Assembly: GCF_028009165.1 (NCBI RefSeq)
Contig: NC_079244.1
Span: 2,976,001 to 3,040,000, forward strand
DNA length: 64,000 nt
Source: Akanthomyces muscarius
Lineage: Eukaryota > Ascomycota > Sordariomycetes > Hypocreales > Cordycipitaceae
Reading direction: 5' to 3'
Part shown: positions 43,764-55,900 of the stretch, in pieces
Numbering within the stretch: position 1 is the first letter of the stretch
How the letters are laid out: every line of letters begins with the position of its first letter
The notes under the pieces: generated by a model
Seen by the model: only the letters and a program-made list of their open reading frames with translations
What the model was told of the DNA's origin: nothing
Databases searched by the model: none
Translations under genes and position numbers: made by a program

Positions 43764-45790
43764 AGGGACAGGAGTGTCTCGCTGGTGTCGGTCGAGACGC
43801 GCAGTCTTTCATTTTCTTTTGTGGCTTGCATATTGGCGGCGTTTATGGAAGAGGGCATGGTATTCTGTTGCAAAAAAGAGAAGACGGATTCTTCTTGTTT
43901 CTTATTTCACATTTCCCATTAATAATCATTCCTGTTGATGGGGGAAAAGGTGTGCGTGCACATGGATATGCTCTGGTTTTCTTTATCTTCTTCAAAAGAA
44001 TTTATATTTATTCGTGGCGACTTTTACCAGTTAGAAAAAAAGCAAATACCCCAAGAGACATCTAATGGAACTCTTTTTTTTTAACGATTTTTTTCTCGCC
44101 TGCGAAGGTACTTTGTAAATTCTTGTCATGGCAGAGCGGAACTGTCAACTGCAGATTGTATGCGCATATTTGGCATTTAATTTGTAACTGCTGTAGCCTT
44201 TGATGAGCGTGCTGACAGGGAGCAGTAAATAAGCTTATCTCTAGCGGGCGCTGGCTAATAAGGGGAAAGGCTTCCGACGCGGGGTATCATTGGCGGGCGA
44301 CGACTACATGAGTATATATTGATCAAGTAACGTGATTCGAAAAACTGGTGAGGGGCAACAGAGATGCTCCGAAATGCCAAGACAAAGAAGAACTTGCGGA
44401 AGACGGTTTGCGCCATTCAGCTGGGGCGCAGACCTGGGCAGCTGCTGTGCTTCGGGAGAATCTTGCCTTTTCCCCCTTCTTGGCCGATATGGGCTGACGC
44501 GGCGCCGAGAAGCAATCGTGTGAGCTGCGATGGAGAGGGTTCTGGGGCGATGAAAGATGGGAGCGACCACGGTGCGTTTTATTTTATTTTTTTATTTTTT
44601 TTACAGCCTTTCTCAGCCAGCATGTCTGTGGTCTTCTTGTCGAATGCTGAACCCATGGCGCCATTCTCGTCCCCGGAGCAAGAAGGACCCTTGTGACGGG
44701 GTTGATCCTTGTGCATGACTAGCATGCTGCATGAGGACAGATGAGGAGAGACATGCAGACGCAAGAGGGGCGTTGAACTTTTGTGTCTTGTGGGATTTTA
44801 ATCTTGCCGCTCTAGGATTTTAGAGAGCAGTACTATCGCTACGTACATAGGTCTCGATTTGGCTGCAGAACGGAGAGTTCCATGATACACGTAGTGCGGC
44901 AAACGAGGCTCCAGATGCCCGTCGCCAAGTCTGAGGACGGTACCCGTTGGGGTGCCGCCGCGGTGTAGATGGGATAGAGACGGAAAGAGAGAGAAAATCC
45001 TCGTTGCAAAAAAGGGTACACGTTTTAATGAGATTTGGATACCTAGCAGTAAATAAGCATAATAATGAATGGCACTGAACGGTACCTTTTCCCAAGTGCT
45101 GGCATTGTCAGCGGCGGGCGCATGGCGTGGCTTTCCGCTAGTCGCATGCTAACTTAATAAGCACCCACTAAAACGCTTCCTACAGCGGTCCACACAGCCT
45201 CCTTCTTCAGTGAGTGTGTAGGTACTGGTAAACTAACGGAATTCTCGCCCGTGCCTACCGGAAAGCCTGTCTATCGCTGTCGCAGCCTGTCGCCGCATCG
45301 CTGTGTCGCGCCAATCTCTCTCGCCTCCTCTTCCTCTTCAACAACACCACCTTTGCACGACTCTATTCACACCCCGCATTCTCCGACTTTCCTTATCTTT
45401 TTCCATTTGTCCATGTCGAAACCGCTCACATTGCCTACTGCAACTGTTTCCTCCCTAGTACACGCAACCACTCGACGCCGGCTGCTCAGCCACAAAATCG
45501 CCGGTCCGTTTTCTCGACTTCGACGTTGGACGACTCCCTGGTACATCTCGGAAGACGACCACCCAAACCGACCACGTCACCCCGCGGGTCAGGGTATACT
45601 GCGATTCCATGGCCCTCACTCGCTAGCCTTGCGCTTTTCCTTGCTTTTTCCTCGCTTCCTTCCGGCATTTATCTCGCGACACACGCCGCCTCGTCACCTG
45701 GCGGGCGTCTTCGCAAACCCGAGCACACGCTCGACCGGACTCCTGCAATAGCATAATTCCTCTCCGTCTAGGCGAGGGCTCGCAGAGAGG
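43764..45790 (+). promoter_or_regulatory. Intergenic region and palH leader with a long upstream ORF
   Basis: 2 kb between EDC3 and palH. The first 300 bases are AT-rich, as for a 3' untranslated region. Two GCCAAG hexamers (PacC core) occur at 44376-44381 and 44924-44929, but such 6-mers are expected by chance. From about 45310 the DNA becomes CT-rich. An upstream open frame runs from ATG at 45413 to TAG at 45751, 112 codons, ending 40 bases before the palH start; it could reduce palH translation or be spliced out. Confidence 0.45.
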
Positions 45791-48388
45791 ATGGTGTCGG
45801 TCGACGTGGCCGCCTCGGCGACGCTGACGGCGGCCGCTTCCCTCTGCACGTCGACCCTCTACCCGGCCTTTGGCGTCATCACCCTTCCCGACCTGGGCCT
45901 GCCCATCACCCTCGCCGAGCCGCTCGTGCAGCAGGTCCCCTGCGTGCCTCTTCTCATGCGCGCCGAGAGCGACGGCCGCGCCACCAGCCTCAGCAGCAGT
46001 AGCAGCAGCGCCGAATCGAAACAAGGAGCCACAACCAGCGGCACGCCCGTCACGTCACCGGTCGTCACGTCGCCGGACTCTGCACAGGCTGCGGCCGCGA
46101 CGAAACAGTCTTCCACGTCCACCGACGATGGCAACATTACAATCTCGGACATTGTCCTCACGGCGACGACGGGCACCCCCACCGCCTCGGCGACGCTCAA
46201 CTTTCACAACGGCAACGACAACCCCAAGACGGTGCATATATCGAGTTTTGGCGACCCCTTCTACCTCTCCACTTCGCCCATCATCTACGCCCTCGCCGCC
46301 ACCACCATTGTTTCCTGGATGCTCGTCATTGCCCTCTTCATCACCACGCGGTCCACGTTCGATGGTGGCATCGTGTACCTCGGTAGCCGTGGAAGCTTCA
46401 CCAGCAGCTCGTCCTCTGGTGGCGTTAGCATCGGCGGTCGTCCGTGGCTGCAGAAGATTGCCGCGCTGACCGTCGCCATATCACTCACTATTGCGACGGC
46501 CGACACAATGTCCATTGTCAAGGACCAGTACGTGTGGGGCATCACCAATGCCCGCGAGCTGCAGCGCGACGTCATGTCGCGCCTCGAGCTCAAAGTGATT
46601 CGAATTATATCAGACACATTTCTCTGGCTAGCGCAAGCCCAGACTCTTATCCGCCTCTTCCCTCGACATCGGGAAAAGGTCGTCATTAAATGGGTAGCTT
46701 TTGCACTAATCAGTCTTGACGTCGTCTTCTCTTCGCTCAACAGCTTTCCTTTCGGTCAATACGACATTCTAAACGGCAACTATGTCGATCCCAACGCAAC
46801 CGACGACAGCCATACCAACAAAGGGCTCGCCCACCCCATACCGGCCATTAGCTACGTCTTCAAGCTCTCGCTCGGCCTTCTTTACTTTTTCTGGGTATCA
46901 TACTACGCATTCTTGAAGCGACGATATGGCTTTTACCACCCGTTGATGAAGAATATTTGTCTCGTTGCGGTGATTTCGCTTCTGTCCATCACCGTGCCCA
47001 TCGTTTTCTTCATTCTTGACATCTCGAAGCCCAATTTTACCGCTTGGGGCGACTATGTGCGCTGGGTCGGCGCCGCTGCCGCAAGTGTGGTTGTCTGGGA
47101 ATGGGTCGAGCGAATAGAGGCCCTGGAACGTGAAGAGAAGAAGGACGGCGTGCTGGGCCGCGAGGTCTACGACGGAGACGACATGCTTGAAATCAATGCC
47201 GCTGAATATCCTTGGCGCCATAAGCATGGCAAATTTGGGGGGAGCGGCAGCAGTGGTGGAAGCAACGGCATTGACTTGGAAGGCGGGCAGGTGTATCACC
47301 GGCCCAATGGACATGCCCTCGGTCCTGGCGGTATGCAGAATGGGCACGCTGGAGGACCGAATTCCCACGAACACGAAGGGCGGAGCATGGGCGACATACT
47401 GCGACCGCCACTCTGGTCGCAACGAGCAGCGCAGGCTGCCACACCTGTCAGCAGAACCGACACACCCAGCGCGGCAAGCACCGTGTATGCTGTTCGATAC
47501 CAGGGCGAGTCGAGGACACCAGAGCCGCCTGTCCCGCACTATTCACAGACGACAGATTTGGCAAGGTACCCAAGCGGGCCTCAGGGCTACAGCGAGGATG
47601 CTTACGATGCGCGGAGTCATAATGGACGAGGTGCAGGGGCAAGATCCTCGCCAGATACGGCTGGCGATGCTGCAAACGCCGCAAGCGAACACAATAGAGA
47701 GGCAAGCATTGCGGTGCCAGCAAGGACGAGGGTCATGCGCTCGGTCTCGTACAATCACGAGCCGGAAGTGCAAGATGCTACTGATGATCAGCATACCGTA
47801 ACCCGAACCGTGGACTTCAACGCGATCGCAGCAGGCGGTCGAGGCAGTCGGGGCGGCAGATGGGACATCCGCGGGCGCCTGGAGGACTTTGCCGCGTCTC
47901 AGGCTGACCGCTTCCGCGAAAAGTTTCATCCGTCGACAGACACGGGCAAGCTGCCCGTCACGGTGGTGCCTACGCCTCCTCGCGTCGGCGCTGCGTTGCA
48001 GCAGGTGCTCGAAGAAGACGAGGAGGGCAGCGAAGCAAGGCGACAGCAGCAGCCTGCACAGCAGCACTCACAAGGTGGCAGTGTCTACGGCGGCAGCTCG
48101 GCCATTGACGCCGCGGCATCGACGGCGTCGGAGCGATATGCCGCCAACGGCCCTTCGCGGTCCGCAGCCACGCGCAGCAGACCGTCGCCGCTTCCTCTGC
48201 CGGTCAACCAGCCGCCGCTGTGGCCGGGCGTGAATCGCCGTGCCGCGGTGTATGATGAGGAAGAAGACGACGAGTCGTTTGAGGGCGAGGAGGATGAGGA
48301 AGATGAAGGCCACTCGACGACGGACGACTTGTCGTCTGTACTGTCCCGGGAGCGGCCCAATGGGTCGTCGGCGTCTCGCGCGGGGTAG
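45791..48388 (+). CDS. palH: PalH/Rim21, plasma-membrane ambient pH sensor
   Basis: Single exon, 865 aa. PalH is the seven-helix sensor of the Pal/Rim pathway: at alkaline pH it works with the arrestin PalF and the ESCRT machinery to trigger cleavage of the transcription factor PacC. Seven hydrophobic helices are visible after a Ser/Thr-rich outside region: IIYALAATTIVSWMLVIALF, IAALTVAISLTIATADTM, IISDTFLWLAQAQTLI, WVAFALISLDVVFSSL, ISYVFKLSLGLLYFFWVSYY, ICLVAVISLLSITVPIVFFI and WVGAAAASVVVWEWV. Directly after the last comes the PalH signature WVERIEALEREEKKDGVLG and YDGDDMLE. The cytoplasmic tail of about 400 residues is disordered, Gly/Ser/Pro-rich and ends in an acidic stretch (EEEDDESFEGEEDEED), and should carry the PalF-binding sites. 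The start at 45791 precedes the only homologous frame. Confidence 0.94.
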   Translation: MVSVDVAASATLTAAASLCTSTLYPAFGVITLPDLGLPITLAEPLVQQVPCVPLLMRAESDGRATSLSSSSSSAESKQGATTSGTPVTSPVVTSPDSAQAAAATKQSSTSTDDGNITISDIVLTATTGTPTASATLNFHNGNDNPKTVHISSFGDPFYLSTSPIIYALAATTIVSWMLVIALFITTRSTFDGGIVYLGSRGSFTSSSSSGGVSIGGRPWLQKIAALTVAISLTIATADTMSIVKDQYVWGITNARELQRDVMSRLELKVIRIISDTFLWLAQAQTLIRLFPRHREKVVIKWVAFALISLDVVFSSLNSFPFGQYDILNGNYVDPNATDDSHTNKGLAHPIPAISYVFKLSLGLLYFFWVSYYAFLKRRYGFYHPLMKNICLVAVISLLSITVPIVFFILDISKPNFTAWGDYVRWVGAAAASVVVWEWVERIEALEREEKKDGVLGREVYDGDDMLEINAAEYPWRHKHGKFGGSGSSGGSNGIDLEGGQVYHRPNGHALGPGGMQNGHAGGPNSHEHEGRSMGDILRPPLWSQRAAQAATPVSRTDTPSAASTVYAVRYQGESRTPEPPVPHYSQTTDLARYPSGPQGYSEDAYDARSHNGRGAGARSSPDTAGDAANAASEHNREASIAVPARTRVMRSVSYNHEPEVQDATDDQHTVTRTVDFNAIAAGGRGSRGGRWDIRGRLEDFAASQADRFREKFHPSTDTGKLPVTVVPTPPRVGAALQQVLEEDEEGSEARRQQQPAQQHSQGGSVYGGSSAIDAAASTASERYAANGPSRSAATRSRPSPLPLPVNQPPLWPGVNRRAAVYDEEEDDESFEGEEDEEDEGHSTTDDLSSVLSRERPNGSSASRAG

Positions 48389-49693
48389 GAGAAGTCTACA
48401 TGTACATGAAGGAAAAGCAGACGGCTTGGAGTGGCCGTCTTGTAAATATAATATATATATATACGATATACCATCATTTTGGGAGTGTCCTCTTTGGGGG
48501 GGGGGGGGATAGGGCGCCCACTTGGCGTTGCTTTTGCATTTTCTAGCATTGCATTCTGGAGGTTGCTCGGCAGTCGGTAGTCGATACATTCAAAGACACA
48601 CGGGCTTGTTTCTCAAAGGCGGTTGACTCAGTCTCCTCGTACTTGGTAAAGATGTGAACCTAGTTTTTATGAAACGAAACTGGCTACATGACACCGTGCA
48701 TTTTTTTCCCCAAGCAGTTGGCAGTGACGGCAATGTAGGAAAAAGGCGGCCGCTCTGATTCGACCGCCGACGGGGTGCTGCCAAGAAGCTGCGGGTGCGG
48801 GCCCTGAGACTTTTACCCTTGACCTGGTCTGCACTTGCGCCGTCAGAGTTGGTGGGGTTTTTAATCAAACGGGCCTGCATGGGTTTTAGCTGGAGCGGCC
48901 TCTCTCCTGAGTTTTGAGAGAGAGAGAAATGGCTGGGTGAGAGGATGATATTTTCTTAATACTGGTATATGTGCGAGCGTCCCGGCCCGGGGTCGGAGTT
49001 GAATAGGTAGGCCATTAATACTCCGTGGCTGAGCAGTCGGCGCAGCTGGCAGCTGGCAGCCAAAACCGGCTGGGCAGCTGGCACGCAAACGGGGTGCATC
49101 ATCGTCAGATCTGCCCGAGAGCCTCATCTACACAAGGTCATCTCTACACGCTGCCGAATCTATAGAGGAAATCAGTAAAAAAAAAGTTTGCATCCGCGCT
49201 GCATCGCTCACACCACTTTCTTTCCTTTCTTCCCCTGCAATCTCTGAATGACGCGCTGCGGGTCAGATCCCTCCTTCTTTGTCGTCGCTTTGCCGCTACA
49301 GGCAACACAGGGGTCCCCACCAACCGAGGAGCGCGAGAGGTCGAAACCAGCAAGCACGCCAAGGAGCGAACGCCAAATCTCATTCTTCTTCTGCCGCTCT
49401 CCCCAACCCAATCTTCTCCTTCCTCTTCTCTTCATCATATTCACCTTGCCCTTGGACGACGGAAGCTGCTTTCTGGCGGAATCCCTCGGCGACTTTTGGA
49501 ATTGAAACCTTGGCAACACCACTACGCTCCTTATTTGACCAATTTCTTCATTCAGCTCCAGAGACAAAGTTTCGCGAATCTGATCGAGAAAAAAAGCACA
49601 CGCTACGACGTCACCAGCAAGAAGCCCCCCCCCCTAAACAGTCAAAACTCCCACGCAACGAATTAGAACAAAACGACTGAATAGAGAGAAAAC
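48389..49693 (+). promoter_or_regulatory. Intergenic region upstream of the ceramide synthase gene
   Basis: 1.3 kb between two plus-strand genes. An (AT)n-like stretch is at about 48447-48470, a run of 13 G at 48496-48508 and ten C at 49625-49634. The 450 bases before the start are CT-rich, as in a fungal leader. No gene is seen. Confidence 0.45.
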
Positions 49694-51179
49694 ATGGCGA
49701 CGAGCGACGCGGCAAACGACAAGGAGCCTTTTCCGCTCCTCAACACCTCTCTCGATCCTTTTGCCATGGACGAGGACTCGGCGCCGCGCCGCCGACGCAA
49801 GAGCTCTGGCCTGGGCGGCGAAATCCGCGCCGGCGACACGGGAGCGCCGGCCTTTGCCTCGAGCCAAGCCAGCTTAAATGCCGGTGATTCCTTTGGTCAC
49901 TATGTATGTCTTCCTTTCCCGTTTCCTCCTCCATCGTCTTCTTCACTGCTTAGTTGCACTTCATCCGTCGCGAAACCCCCCAACCATGGCACCCACTAAC
50001 GTCTTGCTCATCCGTCATCAGGCCGACTCCCCCGTCACGCCCACGTCGGCCTCGTCGCAAGCCAACGGCAAGCGCATCTCGAAGCGCCGGCCCGCGCGCG
50101 GCCTGCTCTCGCGCTTCCGCCAGCTCGTCGTGCGCCGCACCTTTGTCCTGCCCGCCCTCCTCCTCGTCATGTTCCTCGCCGGCTATGCCGTCAACCCGAC
50201 CGAGTCCAACATTCTCCACCGCTTCATCTTTCTCTCCTACCCGCTGCCCCAGACGGACCCCTCGAAACCAGTCATGTACGGCAAGGGCAAGTGGGACATT
50301 GCCTTTGTCTCGTTTTACATCATCGTGCTCTCCTTTACCCGCGAGTTCATCATGCAGGAGCTTCTGCGCCCGTGGGCCCGCCGCACCGGCCTCAGCAAGG
50401 GCAAGCAGGCGCGCTTCATGGAGCAAGCCTACACAGCCATCTACTTTGCCTTTCTCGGACCGGCTGGCCTGTACGTCATGAGCAAGACGCCCGTCTGGTA
50501 CTACAACACCACCGGCATGTACGACGCCTTTCCGCACCGCGCCCACGAGGCCGTCGTCAAATTCTACTACCTCTTCCAGGCCGCCTACTGGGCCCAGCAG
50601 GCCATTGTCCTCATCCTTGGCCTCGAGAAGCCCCGCAAGGACTACTACGAGCTCGTCGGTCACCACATTGTCAGCCTCGCCCTCATTGGCCTCTCCTACC
50701 GCTTCCACTTTACCTACATTGGCATCGCCGTCTACACCTCGCACGACATCTCCGACTTCTTCCTCGCCACCTCCAAGGTGCTCAACTACCTCGATCACTT
50801 CCTCATCGCTCCCTACTTCTTCGTCTTTGTCTGCGTCTGGGTTTACCTCCGCCACTACATCAACATCAAGATCATCATCTCCATGTTCACCGAGTTCCGC
50901 ACTGTCGGCCCCTTTGAGCTCAACTGGGAGACGGAGCAGTACAAGTGCTGGATCAGCCAGTACATCACCACCGCCCTGCTCACCTCCCTCCAGGCCCTCA
51001 ACCTCTTTTGGCTCTTTTACATTCTGCGCATCGCCTACCGCTTCGTCCGCGACAGCAATGCCACCGATGACCGCTCCGATGACGAGGACGAGGACGAGAC
51101 GCCCGCGTCGGTGCAGAAGAAGCAGTCTGTGCCGATTCTTCAGATAAACGGTCAAAAGCCCAATGGCAAGTCTGAGTAA
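49694..51179 (+). CDS. LAG1: Ceramide synthase, LAG1/LAC1 type (TLC domain)
   Basis: Two exons, 49694-49903 and 50022-51179, 455 aa. Ceramide synthase joins a fatty acyl-CoA to a sphingoid base in the ER membrane. The TLC domain covers about residues 180-400 with several helices and the catalytic Lag1 motif: YELVGHHIVSLALIGLSY with the essential His-His pair, and SHDISDFFLATSK with the two Asp. The N-terminal ~90 residues are soluble and basic, and the C-terminus ends in an acidic run (DDEDEDE) and a Lys-rich tail, as in fungal members. The splice joins NAGDSFGHY to ADSPVTPTSAS; the intron is 118 nt. Fungi often have two paralogues (LAG1 and LAC1, or barA and lagA); which one this is cannot be told here. 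Confidence 0.94.
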
Positions 51180-52908
51180 ATGCGCAAAAACTCCAACTTT
51201 TTTCGCGACGAAGAGCATTTTCGCAGTCTCATGGTCTTTACATGGCTCGGCGTTATTCGCCCTCACCTTTTTATATGGAAATTATTAATGCTGGATTTTG
51301 CAAATTGCATGGAAACCGGAGTTTGTCTTTTAACAACACCACCACACCGCGAAAAGAAAATCGGGTGTTGACAAGGTTTCACTTACACTCGCTTTGTTTA
51401 TGACTTTTTTTTATGCCTGAGAGAGCAGAAGCCTAGAGGGGCTTGATGAATGAGGAGGGATGGTGGTAGTATATTGCATGGTATCGGGGACTGGTGAGCC
51501 CAGAGACAGATCCCCGGATGAGCACCTTTACGCTGGGTTGACACGGCGAGGGGATATGGCATGGACATGGGCCTCCCGCATGATGGGATGGATGACAAGG
51601 ATGAATACGTGTGCTTTTTTTCTCTCTCTTCTATGTACTATATAGCTTCTTCCAAACTGCATCTTTAGGCTTGGGATGGATGGCCCCCTTGGCTGGAGCT
51701 GTTCCATCTCGGGTCGCAATTTTTTCTTTTTGCTGTACTTTATATATTTTTAATACATGCTTGCAGCGGCGGAATCGATGGCCAATACAGCTTCAGCTTC
51801 AATCACGACGTCGTTCCGTCTGTTGAGAAGCAAGAGGGAATTGCTTATAGTGCAGTGACGAGCGCAGCCAGGCACTCGTGGAGATGATCTACAAGGTCAT
51901 TGTATGGGGAAAGGGCATCCGCTTCTCTCCAAAGTTGGATCAAATTTAGACTCGAGGAAGCGGAAAACGACGTGGCGCATCGAAGGAGCAAACTGGAAGC
52001 GTCAATTGTCGTTGGATAGCTGGGATAACATTCGGGAGCGAGCGGGACTCATTTCTAATCTTCTTAATTTGCGTCCTTGTATCTCTTATTCTTCTCAATT
52101 TTCTCCACCTTTCATTATTTTCTTCATTTTTCTTGTTCTTCTTTCGAGAAATATACTAGATGATAAACGTAAAAAAGCACGCTTTTGTGCCGCCAGAATG
52201 CGCTTACTGCTCCAAGAAGAATGAAGCACACACGTGGATATTTATGAATTCTTTTTCCCCTCCATTTCCGTCTTGTGATTACAACAGCCTCCTGCCTGAC
52301 ACTTGGCAAAACAACTACAGAAACCTGTCCGGCCTGGTTAAAAAAAAAAGAGTTTTCGGCAACATAGCAAAGAAAGTGGAAATGAAATTATCATCAGAGG
52401 TCATTTGCAAAACGATTCGAAAAGTATGATTGGTGGAAAAGAAGAAAAAGGAACAGGCAGAGCCAATACATAACTAGTAATGGAAAAAGAAGAAAACCAG
52501 ACGCCCTGTCAACGCCGCTCGTATGCAGATTTGGTAGCCGGTGGGGGTCTTGCCAGCTACGGGAAAGTAGAAGAGAGAGAGAGAAAAAAGAAGCGAAACA
52601 AGAGTTCTTTCGTAACAACGTGAATGATAATGCCTCTTCGCGGTAGCAAGAGAGAAAAGAAAAAGCGGAGGCGTGAAATATAAAAGAAATGAGCCGACAC
52701 AAAAATGCTAAACAAACAAAATCCCGCTCGTCTGTCCCTTGGGACAGCAATAAATATTAAGTGCCAAATTCCACCTCACGGTGTGCAGCATTGGTCTTTA
52801 GTCGCTTTCCAGAGTCTTGTTGCCTTCTATGACGTAAAGAAAAACATGTCTTTTCCCTGAAAAACAAGAAAGAAAAAAATTCGGACCCGATTCGAATCGA
52901 CTGCAGTC
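51180..52908. other. Convergent 3' region between LAG1 and the ABC transporter gene
   Basis: 1.7 kb between convergent stop codons, AT-rich with several low-complexity tracts (for example a pyrimidine-rich TTCTT-type stretch at about 52055-52150 and GA-rich DNA at 52435-52700). No gene is recognised. Confidence 0.4.
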
Positions 52909-55900
52909 TTACTGATGCGGTTTGCGCTCTCGCGAGTGCTCTTCGGTGTGTCCCGACTCTTCGTCAGACGACGAAGAGCCGGAGGTGGTGACTTCCTCGG
53001 TGGTATCTTCACTCTTGCTGTTCTTGGATCCGCTCCTTGCATTGTTGCCAGAAAGAGAAGCTGACGAGCCCAGACTGTTATAGCCGTCAAGGGGTGCCTC
53101 GGCTGCCTTCTTGTGGTTCATGTTGGCTCTGCGGAGAGCACGCGTAGCGCGCAGAGTAGCTTCTCTGGCAGCGTCAAGTGCGCGTTCTGCACGGATTTGC
53201 TTCTCCCACATGGACGCGTACCGGCCACCAGCGGCCAGGAGCTCCTCGTGCGTGCCCTTTTCGACGATTGTGCCCGCGTTGAGCACAATAATCTGGTCGG
53301 CGTGAGTAATCGTAGACAAGCGATGAGCAATAATAAGAAGGGTGCGGCCTTGGCCAATGCTCCAGACATTCTCTTGGATTTCCTGCTCGGTGTGAGAATC
53401 CAGAGCCGAAGTAGCTTCGTCAAGCATGATGATGCGAGGATCCTTGAGAATTGTGCGAGCAATGGCAACACGCTGTTTCTCGCCTCCGCTCAGTCTCAAG
53501 CCACGCTCTCCAACCTGTGTTTCGTACTGGTCTGGGAAGGACAGGATTCGGTCGTGAATGCTGGCCGCTTTGCAGGCTGCAAACACTTCCTCATCCGTGG
53601 CATTTGGGTTTGCGTATCTCAAGTTGTACATGAGTGATTCATTGAACAACGTTGTGTCCTGAGGTACGACACCAATATGACGTCGAACAGACGAAATGGT
53701 CAGGTCTCGAACATCCTTGCCATCCAGCTCGATGCTGCCTTCATCGCAATCGTAGTATCGGAACATGTGGCGGAACAGGGTCGATTTACCGCCACCGGAC
53801 TCACCAACAAAGGCAGTCGTGGTGCCAGGCTGGCACTCGAAGCTGATATTGCGCAGCGCTGGACGCCGCCTGTCGTAAGAAAAGCAGACATTTTTCCAGC
53901 GGATATGGCCAGAGAATTCTTCGAGGGGCTTTGCGTTGGGACTGTCAACGACCGTGGGTTGAATCTTGAAGAGTTCGAGCAAGCGCTCGCCAGAAATCAT
54001 GGACTGTTGTACGGTACGGTAAAAGGTGCCGAAGAAGTTGAGTGGGCCTTGGAGCTGGGTCAGGTAGGAGATCACGACAAACCAATCGGGGGATTCGCGC
54101 ATTCCCACTGCAACTTGCCAGCCACAGATGAGGGCTGCCAGAATTCGGCCGAGGTTGAAGACCAGCGTCTGGCAAACATTCATCATGACCATGCCCATCT
54201 GCACCTTGGCTTCGGCCGTTTGATAGGCTCCAACCTTGTCACGATAGCGGTTGGACTCGTAATCTTCGGCGTTGAAGTACTTGACGGTCTCGTAGCTAGA
54301 TATCGAATCATTCTTGACGGCCTCTTCCTCCCTGTCAGCGTTTGTCATTTCGCGTCGTTGGTCAGCTCTAGTCGATGCCATCTTGATCGTCATGTAGAGG
54401 TACCAGCAGGTATCGATCAAGTTGATCTGAGCGTATAGAGGACCAAATTTGAAGTAGAAGACGCTGATAGACAAGATCAAATCGAAGAGCATGGGAATGA
54501 CCTGGAAAGTGACCTGTTCGAGGAAAGAGTTGATGGAAGATCCCTTGTTCAGCGCGGACAAGACTTCACCTGTGCGCTTGGACAAATGGAAGTCCAAGCT
54601 GAGAGAATGCACATGGTTGAAGGCGGCCGTTGTCAAGCCCCGATATGAGTACTGTGAGACCGGAATCCAGAGCAAGGAGCGAAGCGGGCCGAGCATACCC
54701 TGAAGAATCCAGAGGACTCCAAGAAATAGGGAAGCGCGAAGTGGAAAGAGATCCATAGTCAGCGGTTGTCCATCCTGCACTTCCTTGATGGCATAATTGA
54801 GCTGCTTAACGACCTCACCGATCTGGTTCGGAACGATGATGTTGACAATGCGCTGAATAATAACCAAGATGAAGCAAAGAAGAACTTGCAGCTGCAGTCT
54901 AACAGAATCCTTGGGCCACAAGTAGGGAAAGAAGAGAGAATATCCGCGGACGTACTCCCACCAAGTCTTGTGAGGCAGCTTCTGTGGTCGATAAAAGGCG
55001 GCGTTCTCGTCTTTGCGCGAAGCAGGAGCCGCTTGTTTGGCGGCATTAGACATGGTTCGGCCTCGAGAGCGTCGAGAATATGATTCGCGGGCGTTAGACT
55101 CGGAACGATTGGTATCGCCGTTTTGTGCGTCATAGGACCTATGATTGCCATTCAAAAGAGGAGTCTGCTCATGGGCAAAGCCATCTTCGAGTTTGTAAGA
55201 GCCTGCTGATCGCACTTTGCCAATCCAGGCAATGCTGAAGAGACCGATGAGGGCAATCAAATGCAGAATGCGGACAAAGTAGAGCACTAATTCGATTTTG
55301 GTCCAGTGATCAATGCAATTTTTGTCATTTTCGGGGGCCTCGGGCTTGTAAAAGTGGCATTCGCTCGCAGCGATAAAGGTGGTCGAGAAGAGAACAACCT
55401 CGCCAGCTAGGCCGAGAACCCAGATCAGGAGGTGGACGACGTTGGGTCCTTTTTTCCAGTCGAAAAGCGAGAAACAGATGTAGAGGTAGAAGAAAATGGA
55501 GCCCAGCACGTGGACAACAGTCCACTCACCAGCCCAGGCGAGGCCGTCCTTGGACCATTTGAACGGGTTGTCGTGGTAGAAGGCATGGTCAAACATGGAG
55601 GCGCCAGTTGCAACATAGGAGAGGAAAACTACTCCAGCCAGATACCGGAAGACGTTTTTGGCAGTCGGGCCAAAGTGAGGGCCTAGCTTTCGCTCGCCAT
55701 CGTCCTTGGCCCTCTTCTTGGTGACAGGCAACGGCTTTCCTCCAGGGCCTTTTACCTGGGATTGGACAATGCTCTCCTGCTTTTTGGCATTATAAATGCT
55801 GTACCATGCCACGCATGATACGAAGGCAATGAGGAGCGTGAATGAGTATAAATATTGCGTCTCGCGGAGGATCAAGTCGGAGGTAGGTATAGACGGTTCG

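Noticed and set aside
49950..51266. Open frame of 438 codons antisense to the ceramide synthase gene
   Set aside because: Shadow frame of a codon-biased gene; composition is Glu/Val/Asp/Gly-rich without any known motif.
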